A stretch of DNA of 64,000 bases from contig JANQNU010000007.1 in the NCBI GenBank assembly GCA_028279405.1, positions 87,257 through 151,256 of the forward strand, written 5' to 3'. The notes beneath the pieces are model-generated. The model saw only the letters and a program-made list of their open reading frames with translations, did not search any database and was not told the DNA's origin. Of the stretch, positions 18,276 through 26,561 are shown piece after piece (position 1 is the first letter of the stretch; the number at the start of each line of letters is the position of its first letter). The DNA comes from Phycisphaerae bacterium. Its GTDB lineage: Bacteria > Planctomycetota > Phycisphaerae > UBA1845 > Fen-1342. The position numbers and the translations under genes are program-made.

Positions 18276-18791
18276 TCGTATCCTCGCTTTCGCTCGTATT
18301 TTGGGGCGGGTCCTATTTTTGCCCATCCTCATCATTATTTCCGACTTGGCAAGCTGCAATCCACCCTAGCAGCTCCCAGGCGGGCATTGGGGCTGATTTG
18401 CCGCATCTGGAGCGGACTTGGGAGGCGATCAGACGTCCTCGGGCCGGCGCGTCGGCTCTGGCCCCGACGCCGTTATAAAAAACCGGACATTTTCTGACGA
18501 ACCGTTTTCGCAACTCGTGCGTCTACATAGGTGTAGGACAAAACAGCAGGCCGGTAAGCGACGGCCTGCGAGAGAAAATCGACTGCCGGATGCAGAACGA
18601 TCTTCGCATGCTTCCTCCTCCCTCCGATACAGGGTTGGGCCGGTTTCCGGCCCGACCCTGTTTTTTTGATGCTGGCTGAGCAAGTGTCGGTGGTCCGCGT
18701 CCCCGATCGAGGCTGCGTTCTCGGACGCGGCTCTCCCCGGGCTGCGGGCCGACCCGTACCCATACCGTCGAAGTTGTCCTAGACTGCGCGC
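18276..18791. other. 516-bp gap with hairpins; possible small RNA, no convincing gene
   Basis: I see no convincing protein gene here. An 8-bp inverted repeat (GCAGGCCG / CGGCCTGC, 18547-18570) is followed by a textbook terminator at 18630-18667 on the plus strand, although no plus-strand gene lies upstream. This would suit a short non-coding RNA or a very small peptide gene of roughly 100-180 nt. Confidence 0.35.
18630..18667 (+). terminator. strong intrinsic terminator
   Basis: A 14-bp nearly perfect stem (CAGGGTTGGGCCGG paired with CCGGCCCGACCCTG) with a TTT loop is followed by seven T. Its orientation is plus strand, yet the only genes beside it are a minus-strand gene on its left and the start of a plus-strand gene on its right. 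Confidence 0.8.
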
Positions 18792-20558
18792 ATGCGCCGT
18801 TCGATCCAGTTGCTCAACCGGCTCCGGGGGAAGTGGGATCAGGATTCGGTCGACCGCAAGCTATCGTTGCTCGATGGCGAACCGTCGGAATTCTCGGGCA
18901 GCGGCGCGCTGCTCCGCGCCTGGCACGATCAGTTGCTTTTTCTTGTCGCTTACCCGGACACTGCGGCCGTCGCGCGGGCAGCGACCAAGGAGTTGCGTCG
19001 GCTGGGGGATTACCTGGCCCAGATGGTCGACCGTTCAACCGGGCTACGGCGCGCGCTGCACGGCAGCGGCCTGGCGCACACCGCGCTGTGCTACTCTTAC
19101 TCAGTGGACCTGTTGCGTGGGCTTGCGGAACGGTTCGGAAGTGACGTGGAACTGGATTGGGATGATCCAGCGCTGGCCGGCGCGCTCGAGGAACTGTTGC
19201 AGACCCTCGTTCGGACCGCAGAAGCGGATGGTCTACTGAGCGACAGTGTCTCGACACGCGAGTGGTTGGGCCTCGCACGTCGTCCGGCGCGGAAACGCGG
19301 CCTCGCGAGTCGACGCGGTCCGAGGACCGATTTGTCGCAACTGCTCCACCTGATCAGTGCCCATCCACGCTCCGATTGGCTCGACCAACTCTGCGATGCA
19401 GCCAACATATCCGTTCGCTGGCGGCTCGGTCACCGTGATGCGTCTCGCACCTGGACTCGCTTTCCGCGACGTCCGATGCACTATCAGCATCGGTCGCCGA
19501 TCGATCGGCGCGAAGCGGTCGCTTTGGTTCGCCGCAGGTTGCCGTCGCCGGTAGCGATGACCGCGCGTGACCGCTTGCAACTGATCGACGTCGCTCGTTC
19601 GGCACTGGCTGTCCGTATGCGCGAGACCGATCCGGTGACCTATGCCAACCCGGACGAGGTCACCTGTTTCCAGCTCGAGCGCGGCGTCGACATCGCACTG
19701 TTCGGCATGCGGCCGTCGCGCCGGCTTCCCGTGGAAAGTTACCTCGGCTTCGTGGCGGCGCGCAACCGGGTTCCGATCGCATACGGGGGCGGCTGGATCT
19801 TCTTCGGTCGCTGTGAAATCGGCGTGCATCTGTTCGAGGAGTATCGAGGAGGCGAGTCGGCGGTCCTTTTCGCGCAGGTCATGCGCGTCTACCACCGGTA
19901 TTACCGCGCTCGGCAGTTCCTCGTCGATCCCTACCAGTTCGGTGCCGGCAACCCGGACGCGATTCGTTCGGGCGCGTTCTGGTTTTACTACCACCTCGGA
20001 TTCCGTCCAACCGATCCGCGCCTGAATGCGCTCGCGGCGCGCGAGGCCGCGCGGCGCCGCGCTGATCCGCGCTACCGCAGTTCGGTCTCCATTCTCAAAC
20101 GCCTGGCCGGCTCGAAAATCTACTGTGATGTCGTTGCACGTGGCCGCCGACAGGATGGCGGCGCGGCCATGCCGTCGGAAGAAGCCTATGTACCGACGGC
20201 CCCGGACCTGCAAGCGCTCGGGCTCGAGACCACGCGTTGGATTGGTCGGCACTTTGACGGCGATCGGCGGCGGGCGCACGAGGATGCGACACGCCGACTG
20301 CGACAGATCCTTTCAATTGGCGACTATTCGCGTTGGTCGGCCACGCGTCGGACGTGGTTTGAACGGTTGGCGGTGGTTGCGCTGCTGGTTCCGGAGCTGC
20401 GCTCGTGGCCCAGAGCCGAGAAGAATGCACTGGGGGCGGCGCTGCGCGCCAAAGGTGGGCCGCGGGAGCGCAGTTACGTTTTGGCGCTGCAACGTTGTCG
20501 GCGTTTCCAACTCGCATTGACGACCTTGCTCGAAGATCCCGGGTCGCGGCATGGGTAA
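18792..20558 (+). CDS. large hypothetical protein with possible acyltransferase-like region
   Basis: A 588-residue, Arg-rich cytoplasmic-looking protein; I do not recognise the family. Residues 1-170 are helical and contain Trp/Leu-rich patterns. Residues ~300-425 are mixed alpha/beta, with YGGGWIFFGRCEIGVHLFEE, then YYRARQFLVDPYQFGAGNPD and FWFYYHLGFRP. This strand-helix order, with a GNP/DA turn and a final hydrophobic strand ending GFRP, is reminiscent of GNAT acyltransferases but lacks a clear acetyl-CoA pyrophosphate loop. The last ~110 residues are helical. There is no signal peptide or membrane segment. It ends 68 bp before the convergent DnaJ-domain gene. The GNAT link is a weak inference. 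Confidence 0.6.
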   Translation: MRRSIQLLNRLRGKWDQDSVDRKLSLLDGEPSEFSGSGALLRAWHDQLLFLVAYPDTAAVARAATKELRRLGDYLAQMVDRSTGLRRALHGSGLAHTALCYSYSVDLLRGLAERFGSDVELDWDDPALAGALEELLQTLVRTAEADGLLSDSVSTREWLGLARRPARKRGLASRRGPRTDLSQLLHLISAHPRSDWLDQLCDAANISVRWRLGHRDASRTWTRFPRRPMHYQHRSPIDRREAVALVRRRLPSPVAMTARDRLQLIDVARSALAVRMRETDPVTYANPDEVTCFQLERGVDIALFGMRPSRRLPVESYLGFVAARNRVPIAYGGGWIFFGRCEIGVHLFEEYRGGESAVLFAQVMRVYHRYYRARQFLVDPYQFGAGNPDAIRSGAFWFYYHLGFRPTDPRLNALAAREAARRRADPRYRSSVSILKRLAGSKIYCDVVARGRRQDGGAAMPSEEAYVPTAPDLQALGLETTRWIGRHFDGDRRRAHEDATRRLRQILSIGDYSRWSATRRTWFERLAVVALLVPELRSWPRAEKNALGAALRAKGGPRERSYVLALQRCRRFQLALTTLLEDPGSRHG

Positions 20559-20625
20559 GTGTGTTGGCGGCGTCGCCGAGTTGAGCTCGGCTTCGAACTG
20601 CGGCAGCCGGGGTTCGAGTGGCAGG

Positions 20626-21141
20626 CTAACGATCCGTGGTCAGCCAGATGACCTCGACCGCCAGCGCGGCCAGGCCGGCCGCCATGCTGACGACTGCGAT
20701 TTCGACGTAGTGCGGCTCATCCGTCACGAAATGGAGCGCGGTGAACAGCAGCGCCAGCAAGTAGAGCGCACACACCGCGACGTGCCGCGCGACAACTACC
20801 AGCGGTGCGGGTAGCAGGCGTCGTTTTCGGCGGATTCCGAGCAGGCAATCGGCGCACGCGCGTCGGCCCTGCAAATCGTCGAACAGGTCTTCGTACTCGC
20901 CGCAGCGATCGCATTGGCCCCAGTCCGTGTCCATGAACGAACGCCGGTTGCGCTCGCGCAGTACGCGATAGGCGCGCACGACCTCGACGAACCGGGCCTG
21001 AGTCGTGGCCGATTGCGAGATGTCGGGGTGGTACCGTCGGGCGAGTCGACGGAACGCCGCACGGACCTGCTCCGCACCTGCATCCCGCGGAAGCTCGAGT
21101 GTCTGATAACACTGGGAGAGGTTCGGTTGCCGCATTCCCAT
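20626..21141 (-). CDS. DnaJ-domain protein with CxxC pairs and C-terminal membrane helices
   Basis: A 171-residue protein. Residues ~9-66 are a J domain (CYQTLELPRDAGAEQVRAAF, ending RYHPDIS) with the HPD tripeptide that stimulates DnaK ATPase. A short region with two CxxC pairs (CDRCGEYEDL, CADC) looks like a single zinc ribbon. Two hydrophobic helices follow (VAVCALYLLALLFTALHFV; YVEIAVVSMAAGLAALAVEV). It lacks the G/F region, full zinc finger and C-terminal substrate domains of DnaJ, so it is a membrane-anchored co-chaperone of the DjlA/type III kind, not DnaJ itself. It converges with the 588-residue unknown. Confidence 0.85.
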   Translation of the reverse strand: MGMRQPNLSQCYQTLELPRDAGAEQVRAAFRRLARRYHPDISQSATTQARFVEVVRAYRVLRERNRRSFMDTDWGQCDRCGEYEDLFDDLQGRRACADCLLGIRRKRRLLPAPLVVVARHVAVCALYLLALLFTALHFVTDEPHYVEIAVVSMAAGLAALAVEVIWLTTDR

Positions 21142-21215
21142 CCGCTCCGACGATTACGCGATTACGTGTTGTGATCGTAGTCGAACCGCGGGCTCTGTTT
21201 CCAGTCTCGGCGGGG

Positions 21216-21884
21216 TCAATCAGGTCCGCGGAGCAGGCGCACCCCCGGTCTGAGCCGAACGGCGACCTCTTCCGCGAAAGCCTCAGGGTCCTGTCGGGCG
21301 CGGTCAGGCGATATCAGCCCGCTGCGCAGGTCCTCCTCGACCCGTCGCAGGCCCTTGGCCATTTCGCGGAATGCCCTGGGCAACTCCGGATGGAACCCGG
21401 TACCCGGGTCGTAGCGCCAGGTTCCGTCGACGCGAACGAGTTCGGCCTCCCGGGCAGGAAGCTGATGATCGACGGTGTAGCTCACAAATGCCCGCGCGTT
21501 CTCGATGCGCACGTCGTACAGCGTGACATGTTCGCTGAAGATGTCGAGGTGCTTGGCGAGTGCCGAGTAGTCGACGATTTCACCAAGTCGAAAACCGACC
21601 TCGTCGCGCAGATAGGTCCGCAACTGGCGGTTGGCGCCGAGGAACGCGTCGACCGCGGTGAGCAGGCTCGTCACGTGCCCCCCCCGGTTGCCCACGATCA
21701 GGGGCACCATGGGTTCGTATCGCCGGTCCGCCCGCAGCGCAACCAGATCGGCGATCGTTCTTCGGGGATCGCGCGCGCCGGCCGGCGCGGTCGCAGGTGT
21801 CGCCGGTCCGTTTCGGTCGCAACCTGCCAGCACTGCCAAGAACGACAGCGCGGCTACGGCCGTGATCGACGATCGTGGGCACAT
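21216..21884 (-). CDS. hypothetical lipoprotein
   Basis: A 222-residue protein with a clear lipoprotein signal (MCPRSSITAVAALSFLAVLA, then GC at the lipobox). After a Pro/Ala linker the mature part is mostly helical, with a beta segment near the middle (HVTLYDVRIENARAFVSYTV) that resembles the NTF2-like/SnoaL fold of small periplasmic proteins (…VRVDGTWRYDPG…). No catalytic residues are recognised. It lies 38 bp downstream of the alpha/beta-hydrolase gene on the same strand, so the two may form an operon. Function unknown. Confidence 0.65.
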   Translation of the reverse strand: MCPRSSITAVAALSFLAVLAGCDRNGPATPATAPAGARDPRRTIADLVALRADRRYEPMVPLIVGNRGGHVTSLLTAVDAFLGANRQLRTYLRDEVGFRLGEIVDYSALAKHLDIFSEHVTLYDVRIENARAFVSYTVDHQLPAREAELVRVDGTWRYDPGTGFHPELPRAFREMAKGLRRVEEDLRSGLISPDRARQDPEAFAEEVAVRLRPGVRLLRGPD

Positions 21885-21922
21885 GGAGCGAGTATATACC
21901 CACAGCCGGTACCGGTCGTCTG

Positions 21923-23053
21923 CTATCCGTCGCCAAGTTGTTCGCGATCGAGCAGGAATCGTGCCAGCAAGGCTCCGAACGCTTCCGGTCGTGTTTCGAA
22001 CGGCATGTGCCCGCTATCGATCGTCTCGAGCACGGCCCCGGGGATCGCGCCGGCATAGTGCTCCGCTACGCGCCGAGACTGCAAGTCCTGTGTGCCGTGT
22101 ATGACCAGGGTCGGCGCCGTCACGCGATCGAGGGCGTCGGTCCAGTCGTGGTGACGGCCCATGCTCAGGTAGTTCGCAAACGCCATCCATCCGCCGACCG
22201 GATCCAGTTCGTCGGGCTTGAAACGGTTCGGCGGGGGCAATGTGCGCCGCCGATCGGACGCTGCGCTGTAGTAGTCAAAGAATCGTAGTTGAAGCAGTTC
22301 GAGTTCGCGTTCACTTCGCTCGAAGAGCCGCGAGAAGTCGAAGTACTCCTCTCGAAAGGTGCCATAGCTGGCGCGCAATTCCGGCGCGAGCCGCCTTTCG
22401 ATGACGTTGAATAGGTCATCCGTGGCGGGGAGTCGCAACAGGTCCGCCGGCGCTACGAGGACGAGCCGGCCCACGTGCGCCGGGAACTCAACGGCGTACA
22501 ACGTCGCCAGCAACGCGCCGTAGGAGTGGCCGACGAGTTCCAGGCGTTCCACGTCGAGCGTACGTCGAATCCGCTCGATGTCCGCGATCTGCGCGGCGAT
22601 TCCCAGCTCCTGATCGAGGCGGACCATATTGGCGTAGGTGCCGTCGCTCGCGTTCGGGGAGAAGGGCTGTGTCGAGCCGCCACAGCCGCGCTGATCGTAG
22701 AAAAAGACGCGCCGCTCCGCGGCCAAAGGCTCGAGGCCGCGCCACGGCCGCCCAGGCGGAAACCCAGGGCCGCCGTGTACAACCAGGACCGCCGGTCCGG
22801 CGCCGACCGCCTGATAGCGCAGGCGCACATCGGGCGTCACCTGCCAGAAGCCGTCTTGCTCGTCTGCCGTCGGCGGTGGTTCCAGCGGCGCATCGAGGTG
22901 TTTCGCTGCACGAACCTGGCCCGGTTCGTACAGCGGTCCTGTAAAAGCGTGCCATGCCCAGCCGCCGAGCGCCAGGAGCACGCCAAACAAGATGGCCGAA
23001 CCGATCGCCAGCTTGACCCACAGCTTGCCCGACCGTTGGTATGGATTCCGCAT
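21923..23053 (-). CDS. membrane-anchored alpha/beta hydrolase, proline iminopeptidase-like
   Basis: A 376-residue protein with GGGAG before the ATG and one N-terminal membrane anchor (LWVKLAIGSAILFGVLLALG). The hydrolase domain shows the S33 pattern: oxyanion HGGPG, FYDQRGCGGST, nucleophile GHSYG, acid Asp in HGTQD and His in DSGHMPFE. HGGPG plus DQRGCGGS is characteristic of prolyl iminopeptidases and related esterases. By family it would cleave N-terminal proline or small esters; the anchor places it at the outer face of the inner membrane. A lipoprotein gene follows 38 bp downstream. Confidence 0.85.
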   Translation of the reverse strand: MRNPYQRSGKLWVKLAIGSAILFGVLLALGGWAWHAFTGPLYEPGQVRAAKHLDAPLEPPPTADEQDGFWQVTPDVRLRYQAVGAGPAVLVVHGGPGFPPGRPWRGLEPLAAERRVFFYDQRGCGGSTQPFSPNASDGTYANMVRLDQELGIAAQIADIERIRRTLDVERLELVGHSYGALLATLYAVEFPAHVGRLVLVAPADLLRLPATDDLFNVIERRLAPELRASYGTFREEYFDFSRLFERSERELELLQLRFFDYYSAASDRRRTLPPPNRFKPDELDPVGGWMAFANYLSMGRHHDWTDALDRVTAPTLVIHGTQDLQSRRVAEHYAGAIPGAVLETIDSGHMPFETRPEAFGALLARFLLDREQLGDG

Positions 23054-23199
23054 TGCTCGCTCCCTGTCCGTTTCGTTCCGTCACCGACGGTACCCCACAG
23101 CGATTCGCGCTGCTTGATCGTCCTTGCGGATTCCGGATGGATTCGGGTGGTTTCTGGTGCGGGAGAGGTGCTGCTGGCGGGGATTGGCGGCGTGGAGCG

Positions 23200-23244
23200 A
23201 AAAAAGGCACCGCTGCCCCCGCTGGTGGTGGGAGCGCGGTGCCT
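23200..23244 (-). terminator. intrinsic terminator after PEP-CTERM gene
   Basis: On the minus strand AGGCACCGC and GCGGTGCCT form a 9-bp perfect stem, and the sequence then runs into a T tract (plus-strand AAAAAA at 23200-23205). It sits ~55 bp after the stop of the PEP-CTERM gene at 23299. Confidence 0.8.
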
Positions 23245-23298
23245 ATCCCCGGATTGCCCGATCAAAGCGCTGCGACCGGGCGCGTGGCGTTGGTCCCG

Positions 23299-24030
23299 CT
23301 ATCGGCGCCGGAGGAGCGTGCCGAGCATGGCAACGCCGAAGAGGCCGAACGTGCTGGGTTCCGGAACGGTGATGCTGATGTTGTCGATGCGAACGTCGAA
23401 GTCGGTGAACCCGAAGAAGAAGCCGGGCTCGAGCGTCGAGAACGCAATCTCATCATAGGTGGACAAGAGGTCGGTGAAGTTCCGGCCTGCGGGCAGGATC
23501 GGCTCGAAGGTGTTGGGGTCCTCGTCGCCGTAGCCGCCCCAGCCGCCCGGCAGATCGGTGCCGCGCGGATCGAAGGTGACGGAGAACCTGGTCCAGTCGC
23601 CATGCTCGGCCGCCGAGATGTCGGTGAACTTGAACCAGACGCTGTCCCACGGGAACGGGCTGTTGTTGTCGAAGTCACGGAATTCGACGAACCACGGGCG
23701 CGAGACGTCCTGCCCGAAGAAGTTGACCAGTTCGACCTTGGTGTCGATCGAGATGGTGACGGAATCGTAGCCGGACAGATCCTGGACGAAGTTGGTGTTG
23801 CTGTTGTTGCGGAACGTGATGCCGAAGTCGTTGAACTGCGTGCGCATGTGCGCGCCCGGGTTTCCGCCGGCAGGTTCGATGATCGTGGTACCGCCGGGGC
23901 CGGCAGGTCCACTCCAGCCATCGTTGCCGCCGTCGAAGGTGGTGGTGGTGGTCGTTCCGGCGAGCGCGGCCGTCGAGATGCTGACGGACAGCGCACTGGT
24001 CATGACAAGACGTTTGAGAGTTGCATTCAT
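23299..24030 (-). CDS. PEP-CTERM protein, tandem paralogue 1
   Basis: A 243-residue protein with GAGGAG before the start and a signal peptide ending AALA. The mature domain (TTTTFDGGNDGWSG...PGAHMRTQFNDFGITF) is a beta-sandwich of the carbohydrate-binding-like kind frequent in PEP-CTERM proteins. The C-terminus is VPEPSTFGLFGVAML then GTLLRRR, a canonical exosortase tag. It shares the block GDEDPNT(F/L)EPxLPAG and the DVxIDNIS segment before the tag with the next gene, so the pair arose by tandem duplication. A strong terminator follows. Confidence 0.85.
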   Translation of the reverse strand: MNATLKRLVMTSALSVSISTAALAGTTTTTTFDGGNDGWSGPAGPGGTTIIEPAGGNPGAHMRTQFNDFGITFRNNSNTNFVQDLSGYDSVTISIDTKVELVNFFGQDVSRPWFVEFRDFDNNSPFPWDSVWFKFTDISAAEHGDWTRFSVTFDPRGTDLPGGWGGYGDEDPNTFEPILPAGRNFTDLLSTYDEIAFSTLEPGFFFGFTDFDVRIDNISITVPEPSTFGLFGVAMLGTLLRRR

Positions 24031-24087
24031 TCGATCTCCTCCTCTTCTTGGGAATTGCAGTAAAACCGTGCGGAATAGCGGTAGCGC

Positions 24088-24822
24088 CTAGGCCCGACGA
24101 CGACGGAAGGCTGCAACGACACCCGCCGTTAACAGCGCGCCCGATGCGGGCTCAGGCACGACTACCGAGATGTTGTCAATCTGTACGTCCCAGAATCCGT
24201 GGCCGTGCAAGAAGCCGGGTACCGCACCCGTGATGCGAAACTCGTCGACGCCCGCCAGGATGGTTGCAAACGACGCCCCGGCCGGCAGGGTCGGTTCGAG
24301 CGTATTTGGGTCTTCGTCGCCGAAGCCAACCCAGCCCGACGGCAGCGTGGTTGACGTCGGATCAGCGATCGTCACGGAGAGCGTGGTCCAATCAGGCGTC
24401 GCGCTGACGCCAAGCGTTCCCACTTCATAAAACACGCCCGACGGTCCGTTGGGGCCAAGAACGTCGCGGTCGATCAGCATTACGCCCACTGCTCGTGTAG
24501 TCGGAACGCCGAAGGAGTTGTTCAACATGTTTGTCTTCACATCGACGCTAAACTCGATATTCGTGAACGACGAATAGTCACCGAGAAAAGCGGTGTTTGC
24601 CGGTTCTCCGCGACCGCCTGTCCGAAGATCGTTGAAGAACAGGTCGGTTACGTGCCGTGCGGCCCCACCGGGATTGCCATCCGTTGCTTCAAACAGGGCA
24701 TTGCCGGTGAATCCACCGTCCGAGCCGCCGTCAAAACCGACGACAGTGGTGGACGCAGCGATCGCGTGGGTACTCAAAAGTCCGGCTGCAGCAACAGCCA
24801 AGGTGCTCAGAAGCCGCTTCAT
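24088..24822 (-). CDS. PEP-CTERM protein, tandem paralogue 2
   Basis: A 244-residue protein with a signal peptide (MKRLLSTLAVAAAGLLSTHA), a beta-sandwich body and the tag VPEPASGALLTAGVVAAF then RRRRA. It is 57 bp upstream of its paralogue at 23299 and shares the same order of blocks (FDGGxDG start, GxPGGA/GNPGAH, GDEDPNTLEPTLPAG, VQIDNISVVVPEP). The two are well diverged, so the duplication is not recent. Both are probably transcribed together from the 24823-25145 gap and end at the terminator at 23200-23244. Exported and sorted to the envelope by family knowledge. Confidence 0.85.
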   Translation of the reverse strand: MKRLLSTLAVAAAGLLSTHAIAASTTVVGFDGGSDGGFTGNALFEATDGNPGGAARHVTDLFFNDLRTGGRGEPANTAFLGDYSSFTNIEFSVDVKTNMLNNSFGVPTTRAVGVMLIDRDVLGPNGPSGVFYEVGTLGVSATPDWTTLSVTIADPTSTTLPSGWVGFGDEDPNTLEPTLPAGASFATILAGVDEFRITGAVPGFLHGHGFWDVQIDNISVVVPEPASGALLTAGVVAAFRRRRA

Positions 24823-25077
24823 AACACTAACCTCCTGTCAAAACGAGCGAACTCTCCCATGGATACGCCTGGGCCGACGCCGGGCGAAGCTTCACAAAAC
24901 AAGTTCACGACGCCTCTCGGGCGTGCTCGAAGCGTTCTCCGGGTCTTGCCCAACACAAACGAACTGGACACTTGAGCCCATTCATCGGGCATTATTCGCA
25001 AGTCCGCGCGGGACGGGACCGCCCCGTCCCGCGTCGAACCTACGATCGTCGGTCAATTCTCCCAGGAGCGAATTCGT

Positions 25078-25106
25078 TTGACGTTTCGGTCACGATCCGC
25101 TACACT
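25078..25106 (+). promoter_or_regulatory. sigma-70-type promoter
   Basis: TTGACG (25078-25083), a 17-bp spacer and TACACT (25101-25106) precede the gene at 25146. The predicted start near 25113 lies downstream of the longest upstream in-frame ATG (24972), which helps exclude that start. The rest of the 323-bp gap shows nothing else I can support. Confidence 0.6.
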
Positions 25107-25145
25107 GCTGATCTGAAATCGATCTCAGACCTCATGGAGATCAGT

Positions 25146-26525
25146 ATGAGACCATCCGGATCGGAAGTCAACCCTTTTCCCGGCGACATCGGCCGAAATC
25201 TTTCACGGCCGGTTTCGGCTGCGAACGAGGAGGGTACAATTCCCGCTCCTATGGCTCCTCCTGCGGATCTGAGCACGAAACGCAGCGCACAACCGCTATC
25301 GGCGGATGAGACGTTGCAGGCGGATGCGGTCGCGCGTCGGCTGCATTCGGAGCTACGCGAGTTGCTGGCCTCCCTTCCTCCCACATTACAGTCCCCGAGT
25401 CGGCTCGCCAAAGAAATCAGCACGGACCGCTCAGTCTGTCAGCGGATCGTCGGGTCGGTTCGCGGTCCGTTTCCGGGGCCCGGTTTGCTGGTCAAGCTTC
25501 CCGGTGCCAAGGGTTTGCAGCAGTTTCTCGATGCGATGCAGTCGAATGCCCTAGCGGAGGCCGACCAGCTGATCAACCTACGGGCCGCGGTGGACCAGTT
25601 CGAGCAGACGGTCGTGCGCTTGGCCGGTAGCCAGTCCCGTCTGAATCGGCGGCTCAGAGCGCGTTCAGCGCAGGCTGAGTCTGCGCGATCCAGTGCTTCG
25701 CGGGAACCGTCGGCGAACGATGAGCTTGGTATTCGTACGGCTCTGTTTGATTCCGCCGCCCAGTTGACGGGGCGCTGGTCCGAGGCGTGGGTGGCGGTCT
25801 ACGTGTATCACCCGTCGGGTCCGGACCGCGATCGGCTGGATGTCCCGCGCGTCTTCGGGCTCGTCGGGCACCACGCGCGGCCTGACGCGGTCCCGCTGGT
25901 CTTTCACAGCTTTTCGCATGCCGGCGACCCGCGCGGCGATAATGCGCCCGAGCCGGGATTACGCGAGCAGCCCGTCGTCCTCGAGGAGTTCACGACGTCG
26001 CCGATCCCGCTGGTTTCGACGACGCGGCCCGGTGAGTTCATGGTGCAGTCGATCGACCATGAACTGACGGAGCAGTCGGTCGACCTCATGCTCGCAGCGA
26101 CCGGCAATGTTCCGCATCCCAGCACGACGCCAAACCGTCTGGAGGAGTTGTGGGCGCTGATCAACCTGCCGGTTCGCCGAATGGTGCTGGACGCCTATCT
26201 GCACCAGGATGAGGCCCGCGAGTCGATCCCCTCGCTGGCGGTGCATCTGTGGCGACCCGACTTCGCGACCGATGCCGGTCGACGTTGGCAGACGCGGATG
26301 CCGCACACGCCCCGGTTGCAACTGCTCGGTCAGGGGATCGAGCGCGCACACACGCCGGTGTACAGTCGGCAGGAGGCGTTGACGCGGACGCTCTTCGAAA
26401 AGGCCGGGCTCGACCCGCACGCATACGTCGGCGTACGCTGCGAAGTGGAGTACCCCATCTGGCGCACCGGCTACTGCATCACCTTCGATTTCGCACGCCC
26501 CAGCAACGACGAACCGGTGTCCTAG
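25146..26525 (+). CDS. hypothetical protein with N-terminal DNA-binding-like helices
   Basis: A 459-residue protein. The ATG at 25146 has GGAG 6 nt upstream and lies 40 bp after a good promoter. I do not recognise a named family. Residues ~50-120 resemble a helix-turn-helix region (SPSRLAKEISTDRSVCQRIV, then GSVRGPFPGPGLLVKLPGAK): an XRE-like helix pair with a loop. The central part is helical (QLINLRAAVDQFEQTVVRLA). The C-terminal ~280 residues are beta-rich (WVAVYVYHPSGPDRDRLDVP; VRCEVEYPIWRTGYCITFDF), perhaps a ligand-sensing domain. It may be a transcriptional regulator of a planctomycete-specific type; this is inference from domain order. Confidence 0.6.
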   Translation: MRPSGSEVNPFPGDIGRNLSRPVSAANEEGTIPAPMAPPADLSTKRSAQPLSADETLQADAVARRLHSELRELLASLPPTLQSPSRLAKEISTDRSVCQRIVGSVRGPFPGPGLLVKLPGAKGLQQFLDAMQSNALAEADQLINLRAAVDQFEQTVVRLAGSQSRLNRRLRARSAQAESARSSASREPSANDELGIRTALFDSAAQLTGRWSEAWVAVYVYHPSGPDRDRLDVPRVFGLVGHHARPDAVPLVFHSFSHAGDPRGDNAPEPGLREQPVVLEEFTTSPIPLVSTTRPGEFMVQSIDHELTEQSVDLMLAATGNVPHPSTTPNRLEELWALINLPVRRMVLDAYLHQDEARESIPSLAVHLWRPDFATDAGRRWQTRMPHTPRLQLLGQGIERAHTPVYSRQEALTRTLFEKAGLDPHAYVGVRCEVEYPIWRTGYCITFDFARPSNDEPVS

Positions 26526-26561
26526 TCGGCGCTTCGGCCAATTCGGCGTTGCGATCGCTAC

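Noticed and set aside
24972..25145. Longer N-terminus for the gene at 25146
   Set aside because: A good promoter lies inside this stretch (25078-25106), and GGAG supports the ATG at 25146.
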